Below, piece by piece: positions 23,734 through 32,301 of a stretch of DNA of 41,362 nucleotides. The DNA is taken from positions 1 through 41,362 of the forward strand of contig PMHO01000004.1 in the NCBI GenBank assembly GCA_003156715.1, given 5' to 3'. A program made the position numbers and the translations under genes. The notes under the pieces are model-generated. The model did no database searches, had not been told where the DNA came from, and saw nothing but the letters and a program-made list of their open reading frames with translations. Position 1 is the first letter of the stretch; each line of letters begins with the position of its first letter. Source of the DNA: Candidatus Tityobacter terrigena. GTDB lineage: Bacteria; Vulcanimicrobiota; Vulcanimicrobiia; Vulcanimicrobiales; Vulcanimicrobiaceae.

Positions 23734-24468
23734 CTACCGAATCGACCGTTGTTCCTGTTCTCCGGGAACCGAGACGTCCGCATTTGGTGCTTGCGTGACC
23801 ATCCGGTAAGACTGTGGTTTTACTCCCGGAAGGGACGAGGCAACCACGGTGAGATAAGCACCGCGAAAGTATCCTGGGGCGACCGAGACGTCCGCCGAGA
23901 AGCGGCCGTCATTGCTTGTGAAAACCTTCGTACGAGTAAGGACGACGTCGGGAATCTCGGATGAGAAAGTTCCGACCAGTGATAGGGTTATCGGTACATT
24001 CGCCGGGCCTTTACCCGACACGCTCAGTTCCTGTTGACCAGGGACCTGGCGGACGTCGAGTGCCGTAATGGCGCCGTTTACCTGTGTCGGCAGATCAAGG
24101 TCGGTATTTGAGCGGCCGGCGACCTCGGATCGCTCAGCCAGGCTCGCCAGGGGATAATGTGACGCGATCTGCCGCAGCCGCCCGATGAAGGTCGCGGAGA
24201 CGTAGAGGTCGCTTTGATAGAAGTGGGGTGGCGGGCCGTCGACCGTTTCGGTTCGATCGTTGACGTCGAAGAGACGTTCCCCGGGACGGATCAAGATGAC
24301 CACACCCGGACGGGTCAATGCGACCGCGTCCTCGGGACCCAGGTACGCGTATTGGTACCCCAGGTTGGCTGCGACCATGGTTAGGGCGACGTCGTGCGCC
24401 TCGACGGCCACGGTCGCCGCAGCATATGAGGAGAGCACGAAGAGCGCTACCATCGCCAGTCGATGCAC
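23734..24468 (-). CDS. secreted protein of unknown function at the head of the Tad locus
   Basis: The 244-residue protein starts at a GTG with an excellent ribosome site (GGAGGT, 7 bases upstream) and has a signal peptide ending around ATVAVEA (residue 24). Residues about 45-110 (GVVILIRPGERLFDVNDRTETV, FYQSDLYVSATFIGRLRQIA) resemble the copper-amine-oxidase N-terminal-like domain often found on exported proteins. The second half (about 130-225) is beta-rich like an Ig-type domain. It lies 63 bp upstream of the Flp pilin on the same strand and is divergent from the secretin gene. Position suggests a periplasmic or surface Tad accessory protein, but this is inferred from location alone. Confidence 0.75.
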   Translation of the reverse strand: MHRLAMVALFVLSSYAAATVAVEAHDVALTMVAANLGYQYAYLGPEDAVALTRPGVVILIRPGERLFDVNDRTETVDGPPPHFYQSDLYVSATFIGRLRQIASHYPLASLAERSEVAGRSNTDLDLPTQVNGAITALDVRQVPGQQELSVSGKGPANVPITLSLVGTFSSEIPDVVLTRTKVFTSNDGRFSADVSVAPGYFRGAYLTVVASSLPGVKPQSYRMVTQAPNADVSVPGEQEQRSIR

Positions 24469-24592
24469 GTTGTTGACCTCCGCTTTTCGCGTGTTGGACG
24501 TATAGAATTAGTTTCGAACAGCCGATTACGAAATGTTAGTGCCGTCGATGCCGGCCTCTTGGGCCGGCGTTCGGCGCGTCCATCACTGGCCA
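24469..24592. promoter_or_regulatory. divergent promoter region of the Tad locus
   Basis: This short region separates the minus-strand pilus operon from the plus-strand secretin gene and must hold the promoters of both unless a longer secretin start is used. TATAGAAT at 24501-24508 resembles a -10 element for the plus strand. TTGACC at 24473-24478 resembles a -35 box but is 22 bases away, too far for a normal promoter. No other operator-like repeat is obvious. Confidence 0.35.
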
Positions 24593-26065
24593 ATGGAGCT
24601 TCGCGTGGTCGTACATCGTCTTCGGGCTCTCCTGACGGGGGGAATCCTCGCGCTCGGAATCGTTTCCGCGGGCGTGCCCGCCGCCGCCGACTCCGTTACG
24701 ATCCTTTCGATCCAAACCGGTCACTCGGTCATCCTTGCCGCCGCCGGCCTGACGCGTGTCGCGGTCGGCGACGGCCGGATCGCCGGCGTCGTGCCGATCG
24801 GTAGCGAGCAACTCGTCGTCAACGGCAAGACGCCGGGGCACACGACGATCTTCGTGTGGACGGGGCGCGGACGCCTAACCTATGAGGTCACGGTAACCGA
24901 GCAAAGCATCGACGACATCGCGCGCATCATGCGGGCCGCCATCAACGAACCCGACGTCCAAGTGGTCGCCTTCAATACGAACATCATCGTGCGTGGCGAC
25001 GTCGCCGACGAAGCCGCCTACGGCCATCTCCGGGACGTCCTCAAGAACTTTAACGGGCTCAAAGTTTCGGGCCAAAACGCCTTCATCGTCGACGCGGTCA
25101 CCGTAAAGTCGCCGCTCGGCAACCTGCAGGGTCAGCTCTCGTCGGTCCCCGGCGCCCGAGAGCTGCGCGTCGATACCGACGAGAAAGGTAACGTCATCGT
25201 CAGCGGCAACGTGCACGACGCGGCCGGCGCGCAAAAAGCGCTCGATGAAGTCAGCGGTCTGGCGGGTCCGTACCTTGCGAGTGACGGCAAAGTCATCGAC
25301 CGGATAGCGGTGGACACGACGAGTCAGGTCGACGTCAAAGTGTACGTTTTGGAGGTCGACAAGACCGCCCAGAGCCAACTCGGCCTGCGCCTGCAAACCG
25401 CGACCGCCGGCGGCGGTGGATCCAGCAGCGTTCTGATCGGGAACATTTCGTACGGGCTTAGCCCGACGCCGACGATCGTCGGTGTCGAAAATCCCTACGC
25501 CCCAACGACGTTCGGCGGCGCTTTCAAGCTCGGGAACTACGCGCGCGCGTCGCTGCTCGCGCCGACGCTCGACCTCCTGTTGACGGAGGGGCACGCCAAA
25601 ATCTTATCGTCGCCGGATTTGGTGACGCTGCCTGGAAAAGAGGCGGACTTCCTGGTCGGCGGGCAAATTCCGATCCCGGTTTCCAACGGGCTTGGAACGG
25701 TGACGATCGAGTATAAGGACTACGGAGTTCAACTCAAGGTAACGCCCATATTGCTCGGTGACGGCAGCATCGACACCAAGATTGCGCCCGAGATTTCCGA
25801 CCTCGACTTTGCCGACGGCATCAACCTCAACGGCTTCGTCGTCCCGGCTTTCAAAACGAGCCAACTTTCCACCGAGGTCATCACCCAGTCGGGCGACAGC
25901 ATCGTGATGGGTGGCCTGCTGCGCCGCGTCGAGCAGAAGAGCGTCCAGAAAATCCCGCTCTTGGCCGACATCCCGATCCTCGGAGCGCTCTTCCGGGACG
26001 TCTCCTATCAGAAACAGGACACCGACGTCGTTTTCGTGATGACGCCCACCGTCGTAACGAAATAG
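24593..26065 (+). CDS. cpaC: Flp pilus outer-membrane secretin CpaC/RcpA
   Basis: The protein of about 490 residues forms the outer-membrane channel of the Flp pilus. After a signal peptide (to about residue 34, ending VPAAADS) comes the pilus-formation N-terminal domain (VTILSIQTGHSVILAAAGLT, VVNGKTPGHTTIFVW), a BON-like domain (DVQVVAFNTNIIVRGDVADE), and the secretin domain with ILSSPDLVTLPGKEADFLVG, PIPVSNG, YKDYGVQLKVTP and the closing KIPLLADIPILGALF. I prefer the ATG at 24593, which begins the signal peptide; an in-frame ATG at 24533 would add 20 residues. It is divergent from the rest of the Tad genes. Confidence 0.92.
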   Translation: MELRVVVHRLRALLTGGILALGIVSAGVPAAADSVTILSIQTGHSVILAAAGLTRVAVGDGRIAGVVPIGSEQLVVNGKTPGHTTIFVWTGRGRLTYEVTVTEQSIDDIARIMRAAINEPDVQVVAFNTNIIVRGDVADEAAYGHLRDVLKNFNGLKVSGQNAFIVDAVTVKSPLGNLQGQLSSVPGARELRVDTDEKGNVIVSGNVHDAAGAQKALDEVSGLAGPYLASDGKVIDRIAVDTTSQVDVKVYVLEVDKTAQSQLGLRLQTATAGGGGSSSVLIGNISYGLSPTPTIVGVENPYAPTTFGGAFKLGNYARASLLAPTLDLLLTEGHAKILSSPDLVTLPGKEADFLVGGQIPIPVSNGLGTVTIEYKDYGVQLKVTPILLGDGSIDTKIAPEISDLDFADGINLNGFVVPAFKTSQLSTEVITQSGDSIVMGGLLRRVEQKSVQKIPLLADIPILGALFRDVSYQKQDTDVVFVMTPTVVTK

Positions 26066-26089
26066 TGACGCAAAGCACCTCAAAATCCA

Positions 26090-26118
26090 AGCAGAGCGGC
26101 GCCGGGCGCCGTTCTGCT
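26090..26118 (+). terminator. hairpin after the secretin gene
   Basis: AGCAGAGCGGC (26090-26100) pairs with GCCGTTCTGCT (26108-26118) in an 11-bp stem with one G-U pair and a 7-base loop, 25 bases after the secretin stop. The following bases (CGTTGCGTGG) have only a weak T content, so termination efficiency is uncertain. It separates the secretin from the acyltransferase gene. Confidence 0.5.
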
Positions 26119-26167
26119 CGTTGCGTGGCTTAGGCCGCCCGCCGGGCCGGCCGAAAATCGGAAGAAC

Positions 26168-27382
26168 GTGAACGTGCGGCAAGCGCTCGCGCCCGCGGCT
26201 CGCCTGGGGTACCTCGATGGGCTTCGTGCCGTGGCGGTGCTGCTCGTGGTCGTCTTTCATGCCCGAGTCCACCTGCCGGGCGTGCGCCTCGAGGAGTTCT
26301 TCAAGGAGTGCTCGCACGGCGTCGACCTTTTCTTCGTGCTTTCCGGATTCTGCCTCGCGCGCCCAACGCTCGAGAAACTGGCGCGCGCCGGAAGCGCACC
26401 ATTCGACCTAGCCGGGTATGCGGCCAAACGCGTACTGCGCATCCTGCCGCCTTACGCGGCTGCGGTCGGAGCGTTCGCCGCACTCGGCGGCTTCTTGATG
26501 AGCCACAACCTGCCGCTCCCTCCCGGGATGCAGCCCTTCGGCGCTGCCGACGTCGCGAGCGAGTTGCTCTTCATGGACCAGGGGCTGCAGCATATCAACG
26601 CGTCGTTCTGGTCGCTTGCCGTCGAGTTCCGATGGTACTTTCTCTTTCCGCTGATGCTTGCGCTCTGGGTACGCTCGCAGCGCAGCTTTCTCGCGGTCCT
26701 GGTGCTCGTGATCGTCGCTTCAGAGTTGACGCGTGCCACGAGCACCGACGTCGGCGTCATGCCGGCATTCTTGCTCGGCATCGTCGCCGCGGGCCTGGCG
26801 CTACGCGAACATCCGGTCGTGCGATACGCACCGCTGCTCTGTCTGGCGTGCATCATCTTTGCGCTGCTCAACGAACAGCGTTACCATTTTCCGATCCAGA
26901 CCAACGTCGGTTGGCATCTGGCCTCATTTTTCTTCGTGCTCTACGCCGGTTACCGCGAGTGGCTGCGGCGTTTGCTCTCGTCGCGCGCGCTCGTCACCGT
27001 TGGCACCGCGTCGTACAGTATTTATCTCGTGCACGAGCCGATCGTGGGCGCGGTCGTGTCCGCCCTTGGCGCGCGCATCGGCGGCCCTCCGGCAATGATC
27101 GTAGCGGCAGCAGCCGGCGTCGGCGGCGGCTTCGCGTTTTGGTCGGTTGTCGAGCGCCCCTTGACCGCGCCGTCGTTCGTCGCCGAGTACCTGCGGCGGA
27201 TTCGCCCGTCATTCGGGCGATTGCTCGAGATCGCCGACGTCCCGGAAACGTTCGCGCTGCACGATACGCACGTCGATCGCGCCGGCGCATCCCAGGAGTC
27301 ATCGCCGGTTGTCGTGGAACTTCACAGCGTGCGCGAGCTCGAAACCAACGACAGCCGGCGGCACGCGATCCGCAGGGCGTAA
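26168..27382 (+). CDS. acyltransferase 3 family membrane protein
   Basis: The 404-residue protein has about ten membrane helices and the acyltransferase 3 signatures YLDGLRAVAVLLVVVFHAR (conserved His near residue 31), HGVDLFFVLSGFCLARPT with the family Arg, and SFWSLAVEFRWYFLFP. These enzymes move acetyl or other acyl groups onto sugars of lipopolysaccharide, capsule or other envelope glycans. The C-terminal 60 residues after the last helix are polar and not part of the family domain. A GTG start has a purine-rich GAAGAAC just upstream. The next gene's longest frame begins inside its 3' end. Confidence 0.9.
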   Translation: MNVRQALAPAARLGYLDGLRAVAVLLVVVFHARVHLPGVRLEEFFKECSHGVDLFFVLSGFCLARPTLEKLARAGSAPFDLAGYAAKRVLRILPPYAAAVGAFAALGGFLMSHNLPLPPGMQPFGAADVASELLFMDQGLQHINASFWSLAVEFRWYFLFPLMLALWVRSQRSFLAVLVLVIVASELTRATSTDVGVMPAFLLGIVAAGLALREHPVVRYAPLLCLACIIFALLNEQRYHFPIQTNVGWHLASFFFVLYAGYREWLRRLLSSRALVTVGTASYSIYLVHEPIVGAVVSALGARIGGPPAMIVAAAAGVGGGFAFWSVVERPLTAPSFVAEYLRRIRPSFGRLLEIADVPETFALHDTHVDRAGASQESSPVVVELHSVRELETNDSRRHAIRRA

Positions 27383-28790
27383 CGTTCCCGTTCGATCGCT
27401 AGCGCTCGTCGCGCTCGCCGCTGCGGCAACCGTGGTGCTTGTCGCGACGCATGCGGTGCCCTTTCCGACGCGCGCTTTTCTCTACGATTTTCGCGCGTTC
27501 TACTGCGGAGCGAGCGTCGCCGCGTCGGGGCACGACCCATATTTGGCCGAACCGCTGCGCACGTGCGAGCACGCGATCGGCGTGCCGTTCCGGCAGGACC
27601 TGGCACAACTCGCCGTGCCGGTCCCGCTGCCCGGTTACGCGCTTCTGCTCCTCGCACCGCTCGCGCGACTGCCCTTTGCATTCGCGGGAGGGCTATGGAC
27701 TCTCCTCGAGCTCGTTGCGCTGGTCGTGTCGGCGGAGACGATCGCCGCGGTGAGCGGTCTCCAGCGTAGGACGGTGTGGTCGGCGCTTCTGCTCTCGGTA
27801 GGCTTCACTTCGGCCGTTCTCGGGCAACTCGTACCGTTCGCGGTTGCGGCGCTCGGCCTCGCAGCCAGAGAGCTCGTGCTCGACCGGCCGGAGCGTGCCG
27901 CCGCCTGGGCGGTGTGCGCAATGATCGAGCCGCACATCGGCCTTCCGGCGTGCCTCGCTCTCGCAGTGTGGACGGCCCGGGCGCGTCCGGTGCTTGCCTC
28001 GGCCGCGGTCATCCTGTCGATCGCTTCGCTCGCATTTCTTGGCGTCGCCAGGAACCTCGAATACATAGTACAGGTACTGCCGGCGCACGTCCTCAGCGAA
28101 GTCGCTAACGAAGAACAATACTCGCTCGCGTACCTCGTGCATCTCGCCGGCTTGAACAGCCAGACGGCGGCGCTCGCCGGAAACCTTTCGTACGTCGCGG
28201 CGGTCGCCGGAGGCGTCGCGCTGTCGGGACAGCTTTACCGGCGTGGATATTCGGCCGCGCTACTCGTAACGGTTCCCGCGGCCATCGCGTTGATCGGCGG
28301 TCCGTTCTTGCACATCCAACAAGTTGCGGTAGCGATCCCGGCTGCGGCCATCATCGCTGGAACGACGAATTCGAAAATGGCGCGGGTCGCGCTCGTATTG
28401 CTCGCCGTGCCTTGGGGCGAGTTCGCGGAGTTGCTCGTTTTCGCGCCCATCGTCGTTCTCGTAGCCGGCGTCTTGGTCGGCGATCTCTTCGCGGCACCCG
28501 TGCGCACGTCACTTCTGGCCGGCCTCTGTGCCGCGGCCGCACTCATCCTTCCTTTCTTCGATCTGGTGCCGCGGCCGGACGCTGCCGCCGCAATCGAGCA
28601 GGTTGCGGGAGCGACGCAATTGGCAGAGGCGACGTGGCGCGCTTTCATAGAGGCCAGCTACCATCAGAACGAAGGCACGTTTCTGCTCGCGAAGCTTCCG
28701 ACGTTCGCGGCGCTTCTCAGCCTGTTGCTTGCGTCATGGCAGGTTGCGCAACGAGGCGCGCTTCGGAACGATACGCCAGCGCCAGGATAA
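27309..28790 (+). CDS. GT87-like (DUF2029-type) polytopic membrane protein, paralogue A
   Basis: The protein (493 residues from a TTG start) has about ten hydrophobic helices and GT-C features: an acidic first loop YDFRAFYCG (Asp60) followed by GHDPY (76-78), as in GT87/DUF2029 mannosyl- or arabinosyl-type transferases. It shares extended motifs with the genes at 30808 and 40579: PLRTCEHAIG, IEPHIGLPA, VQVLPAHVLSEV, NEEQYSLAYL, GGPFLHIQQ and LLAVPWGEFAEL. By comparison with paralogue B, the real start should be near 27378, but no normal start codon lies there; GTG at 27432 is the next one. The 5' end overlaps the acyltransferase gene and the 3' end overlaps the convergent gene by 74 bp. Substrate is unknown. 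Confidence 0.78.
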   Translation: MSWNFTACASSKPTTAGGTRSAGRNVPVRSLALVALAAAATVVLVATHAVPFPTRAFLYDFRAFYCGASVAASGHDPYLAEPLRTCEHAIGVPFRQDLAQLAVPVPLPGYALLLLAPLARLPFAFAGGLWTLLELVALVVSAETIAAVSGLQRRTVWSALLLSVGFTSAVLGQLVPFAVAALGLAARELVLDRPERAAAWAVCAMIEPHIGLPACLALAVWTARARPVLASAAVILSIASLAFLGVARNLEYIVQVLPAHVLSEVANEEQYSLAYLVHLAGLNSQTAALAGNLSYVAAVAGGVALSGQLYRRGYSAALLVTVPAAIALIGGPFLHIQQVAVAIPAAAIIAGTTNSKMARVALVLLAVPWGEFAELLVFAPIVVLVAGVLVGDLFAAPVRTSLLAGLCAAAALILPFFDLVPRPDAAAAIEQVAGATQLAEATWRAFIEASYHQNEGTFLLAKLPTFAALLSLLLASWQVAQRGALRNDTPAPG

Positions 28791-30150
28791 CGCTCACCCA
28801 GACGATGGCGAGGACGCCGATATACACCTCGCGCGGCGGACCAGGGACAGGGAAGACGTTCATGTGGGTCAGGTACAGGAGCGGGGCGCACACCGATCCG
28901 ACCGCCGTCACGAAGCGCATGCGCCGACTTTCGTGCAGCGAGGCTACGGCGACCGTCCACGTAAGATAGTGCGGATAGATGCTCGGGCCGGCCGCAAGTG
29001 CCGCCCAAGGCCACCACGCTAAGGCGTCGAGCTTCGGCTTTTCCCACCAGCGTCGTGCCAAGAGAAGCGCGATCGTCGCCCCGAGCGCCGCCTGCGCGGT
29101 CACGCCGATCGCGATAGGGCTGCGAAGGCCCAGCATTGAGGCGAGCGCGAGGCCGGGCGCGGAGAGCGCATTAAAGATCGGCTCGCCGCCCAGTGAGAAG
29201 CCGCCCAGCAGAACGCGCGACGATACGTACATGGCCAACCCGGCTACAAACGCGCCCGCGACGCTAGCGGGTATTGCCCGGGGGCGCAAGCGCAGGACGT
29301 ACAGCAGTAACGCAGCCAAGGCGAGCACGGCGACGCTTCTCACGCCGACGGATAGCACGCACAGGGCGGCCGCGCCGCCGAACCAGCCGCGCCTCCACGC
29401 AAAATACGCTGCCGCCAAGAGAGCGAACATGACCACGTCCCCGTGAGCGAAGGCGACGAACTCGGTGATGACCAACGGATGTAAGACGAAGCGGGCCGCG
29501 TGGTTGACGCCACGCGTATCGCGGTCGGCTCGCATGAGGATAAACGCTACGATCGCAAGCGCAAGTACGCCGAGAAGCCGCTCCGCGATGAGATAAGCCA
29601 GAAGCGGTGCATGCATGAGAACAAGGGCGAGCGAAGCGTAGACGAAGACGAAAACAGGCCCGTAGTTGCACGTGCGCGCGTACGCGTGCGAATCCGGGAA
29701 TATACCGAGCAGGGCGCTTGCCCACGGCGAGTGGCTAGAGTCGAACGCCTGGGGAACGTAGGGGCTGAGGTCAAGCGGGCCGGCCTCCAGCCCGTAGAGG
29801 GCGTAGGCGTAGGGATCGCTCGTCGGCAGATACGGCACAAAGAGCATCGTGATTCCGCCGAGCGCAAGCGCGAGCCACACGCTTTTCGCGGAAAGCATGC
29901 GGGAGCGGCACATCGCTTCGTAGGCGGCGTATGCCACCAGGTAGGCAATGGCAACCGCAAGCAGCAGCGGCCAGGCTTCGCTCGTGTTCTGGACGATCGG
30001 AATTGGGGTCAGCGCACGGTCGACGATGTGGGTCGTGACCGTATTGCCCTTCGTAAAGTCATACGCGGCGCGCGCCGAGGGGACGAGCCGGTACGCGGCT
30101 AGGTCCAAGGCCACCAGAGCCGCCAGCCAGATTATCTGGGAACGCCCCAT
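28717..30150 (-). CDS. GT-C-like polytopic membrane glycosyltransferase (mannosyltransferase-like)
   Basis: The 477-residue protein has about twelve membrane helices. The loop PYLPTSDPYAYALYGLEAG near residues 107-125 carries acidic and DPY residues as in polyprenol-phosphate-mannose-dependent GT-C enzymes, followed by the conserved-looking NYGPVFVF and, later, WPWAALAAGPSIYPHYLTW. It differs from the three GT87-like paralogues and lacks their EPH and HIQQ motifs. It would transfer a sugar from a lipid-linked donor outside the inner membrane. Start is the ATG at 30150, 53 bp from the divergent NlpC/P60 gene. The end overlaps the convergent paralogue A by 74 bp. Confidence 0.75.
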   Translation of the reverse strand: MGRSQIIWLAALVALDLAAYRLVPSARAAYDFTKGNTVTTHIVDRALTPIPIVQNTSEAWPLLLAVAIAYLVAYAAYEAMCRSRMLSAKSVWLALALGGITMLFVPYLPTSDPYAYALYGLEAGPLDLSPYVPQAFDSSHSPWASALLGIFPDSHAYARTCNYGPVFVFVYASLALVLMHAPLLAYLIAERLLGVLALAIVAFILMRADRDTRGVNHAARFVLHPLVITEFVAFAHGDVVMFALLAAAYFAWRRGWFGGAAALCVLSVGVRSVAVLALAALLLYVLRLRPRAIPASVAGAFVAGLAMYVSSRVLLGGFSLGGEPIFNALSAPGLALASMLGLRSPIAIGVTAQAALGATIALLLARRWWEKPKLDALAWWPWAALAAGPSIYPHYLTWTVAVASLHESRRMRFVTAVGSVCAPLLYLTHMNVFPVPGPPREVYIGVLAIVWVSVILALAYRSEARLVAQPAMTQATG

Positions 30151-30203
30151 ATCGGTCTATTTCGGCTCAACATCCGTCCTCGCGCACCGATTACTGGAAA
30201 GCG

Positions 30204-30779
30204 ATGCAAACGATCGGCCTGTCATTCGTTTTGATTTTCCTGCTCGGACAGGCTGCGGCGCAGGCGGGCGTGATCGAGTTAGCGGGGGGAAGTGCGCCGG
30301 TCAGCGCCCCATCGGCCCACCCCTCCGCTCGGCCGAAACCCGCGCGAAAGGCCCCCATCCGCGCACGGGCTGCCGCGACCCGGCTCGCACCGGCCTTCAC
30401 GCCCTTGCTCAGCACGCTCCAAGGCTACTTGTTGCGCATTGCGATGAGCTACGTCGGCGTCCCGTACGTGTGGGGCGGCAGCTCACCCGCCGGTTTCGAT
30501 TGCTCGGGTTACACGTGGTATGCCTTCGCCCGGCTCGGCATCGCCATTCCGCGAACGGCCGACGCGCAGTTTTATTCCGGGCGCCCCGTAATCGGAAACC
30601 CGTCGCCGGGCGACCTGGTCTTTTTCCAAACCTACGACTACGGTCCGTCGCACGTCGGCATCTACCTTGGCAACGGTTATTTCGTCAATAGCATCGCGCA
30701 AAACGTGCACGTCGCAAGCTTCGAGTCGGACTACTTTCGCAGTCGCTATCTCGGTGCCCGGCGCTATCTCCCGGGGTAG
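30204..30779 (+). CDS. secreted NlpC/P60 family peptidoglycan endopeptidase
   Basis: The 191-residue protein has a signal peptide (about 1-21, ending QAAAQA), a Pro/Ala/Arg-rich linker to residue 70, and an NlpC/P60 domain from about 75. Catalytic Cys100 is in PAGFDCSGY and His150 in PSHVGIYLG. The third triad position, 12 residues after that His, is Asn162 where E. coli-type enzymes have His; Asn is an accepted polar residue in the family. Such enzymes cut peptide stems of peptidoglycan. There is no separate cell-wall-binding domain. Start at the ATG at 30204 gives a clean signal peptide. It lies between glycosyltransferase-like genes and just upstream of paralogue B. Confidence 0.92.
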   Translation: MQTIGLSFVLIFLLGQAAAQAGVIELAGGSAPVSAPSAHPSARPKPARKAPIRARAAATRLAPAFTPLLSTLQGYLLRIAMSYVGVPYVWGGSSPAGFDCSGYTWYAFARLGIAIPRTADAQFYSGRPVIGNPSPGDLVFFQTYDYGPSHVGIYLGNGYFVNSIAQNVHVASFESDYFRSRYLGARRYLPG

Positions 30780-30807
30780 GCAGACAGATGCGCGGCCCCG
30801 CGGCAAG

Positions 30808-32301
30808 ATGACGGAGCGCTGGAAAAACGGACTGCTTGTTGCGCTTGTCGCTGCGCTGGTTGCTGGGAATGTGTTCGTTGCCGTCGCCAACACCTCGCAC
30901 GTGAAGGCGTTTCAATACGACTTCGTCGCTTTTTACTGCGCCGGTCAAGTTGCAAATGAGGGGCGCGATCCGTATCTGACCGAGCCGCTGCGCACGTGCG
31001 AGCATCGCATCGGGCAAGCCTTCCGTCCGGGCAGCAAGCTGGCGATTCCCGTGCCGATACCGGGTTACGTCGTGCCGCTTTTCCAGGCGTTCGGCCACTT
31101 GCCGTTCGTAATTGCGGACGCGCTTTGGATCGTCTTACAGATATTCGTATATGCGCTTGCGGTGTACGCCCTCGTCCGGTTGACGGGGCTCTCGCCCCCC
31201 GTCGTCATGGCCGCGACGCTACTCTCGGTTCTGTTCGTCTCACTCATTCTGGGACAGCTCGTGCCACTCGCCGTCGCCGCCCTCGTCTTCGCGGCGCATG
31301 CGCTGGAACGCAACCGTCCGCGTAGCGCTGCAGTGTTTGCGACGCTGGCGACCATCGAGCCGCATTTGGCGCTGCCGGCGTTGGCCGCACTATTCGCGTA
31401 CGCGCCACGCACGCGCAAGACGCTTCTTCTGTGCGGCGGCCTTCTGCTCGGTTTGCAGCTCTGCTGCGCCGGCTTGCGCGGCACAGTCGAATATGTGACG
31501 GCTGTGCTGCCGGCGCAAGTTCGCGCCGAGCTCCACAATGAGGAACAGTACAGCGCGAGCTATGCCGCCGTCGAACTTGGCGCCCAAGACCAGCTCGCCG
31601 AGCGGATCGGGACCGCCAGCTACGCACTTGCCGCATTGCTCGGCGTCGGGCTTGCCGGCGCGATAGCGCGACGACGGCTGGGTGACGGATCGCTCGTCCT
31701 TACCCCGCCCGCCGTCGCTCTTTTCGGCGGGCCGTACCTGCACATACAGCATATCGCAGCGGCTGTGCCCGCGGCTCTCTGGCTCTATGCGCGTGCTCCC
31801 AAGCAACAGCGAAGGTTGGCAGCGCTTGCTGTTTTGCTACTGGCGATCCCTTGGGGAGCGTTCGTCGATCTGATGAGCGTGCTGCCGCTCGTCGCATTGG
31901 CGACGGTCATCTTGGCGCGCGATCTCTTGCGCCTGCGTTTCACGTTCGCACTCGCCCTCGGCGCACTTGCGGCCTGCGCCATCGTCGGTGCGATGAGTGC
32001 CTTCACGGTGCGCCCTCCGGCCGATTACTCGATTCTCGGTGGTGCCGACGCTGCGTTCCTCGCGGAGCGAAGCTGGCACGTACTTATCAATACGACCTTT
32101 CACGGCAACGTCTTGCTCTTCACCTTAGCCCGCATCCCGACGTGGCTTGGGCTCGCCATTGTGTTCGCCCTCGGCGCGCAAGCGGCTCGCGGCGCCGGTC
32201 GCGGGCAGGATTTCGAGGCGCACGGGAACCGCGGAGCGGACGCCCAACGGACGACTCCGCTCGATCACGAGCAGACTGAGGTCGTGCCGGCCTGGGGCTA
32301 G
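30808..32301 (+). CDS. GT87-like (DUF2029-type) polytopic membrane protein, paralogue B
   Basis: The 497-residue protein has the same architecture as paralogue A at 27309: first loop YDFVAFYCA (Asp38) and GRDPYLTEPLRTCEHRIG, then IEPHLALPA, VTAVLPAQVRAEL, NEEQYSASYA, GGPYLHIQH, LLAIPWGAFVDL and FTLARIPTWLGL. I choose the ATG at 30808 (MTERWKNG) because it precedes the first helix; codons before it belong to the non-coding gap after the NlpC/P60 gene. The last 35 residues (after ARGAGRG) are polar and lie opposite the C-terminal codons of the DUF2142 gene. A GT-C sugar transferase role is inferred from the acidic loop. Confidence 0.8.
   Translation: MTERWKNGLLVALVAALVAGNVFVAVANTSHVKAFQYDFVAFYCAGQVANEGRDPYLTEPLRTCEHRIGQAFRPGSKLAIPVPIPGYVVPLFQAFGHLPFVIADALWIVLQIFVYALAVYALVRLTGLSPPVVMAATLLSVLFVSLILGQLVPLAVAALVFAAHALERNRPRSAAVFATLATIEPHLALPALAALFAYAPRTRKTLLLCGGLLLGLQLCCAGLRGTVEYVTAVLPAQVRAELHNEEQYSASYAAVELGAQDQLAERIGTASYALAALLGVGLAGAIARRRLGDGSLVLTPPAVALFGGPYLHIQHIAAAVPAALWLYARAPKQQRRLAALAVLLLAIPWGAFVDLMSVLPLVALATVILARDLLRLRFTFALALGALAACAIVGAMSAFTVRPPADYSILGGADAAFLAERSWHVLINTTFHGNVLLFTLARIPTWLGLAIVFALGAQAARGAGRGQDFEAHGNRGADAQRTTPLDHEQTEVVPAWG

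Noticed and set aside
26308-27402. A 364-codon plus-strand frame inside the acyltransferase gene.
   Set aside because: It is a frame shadow: Arg-rich, without membrane helices, while the acyltransferase 3 frame has all family motifs.
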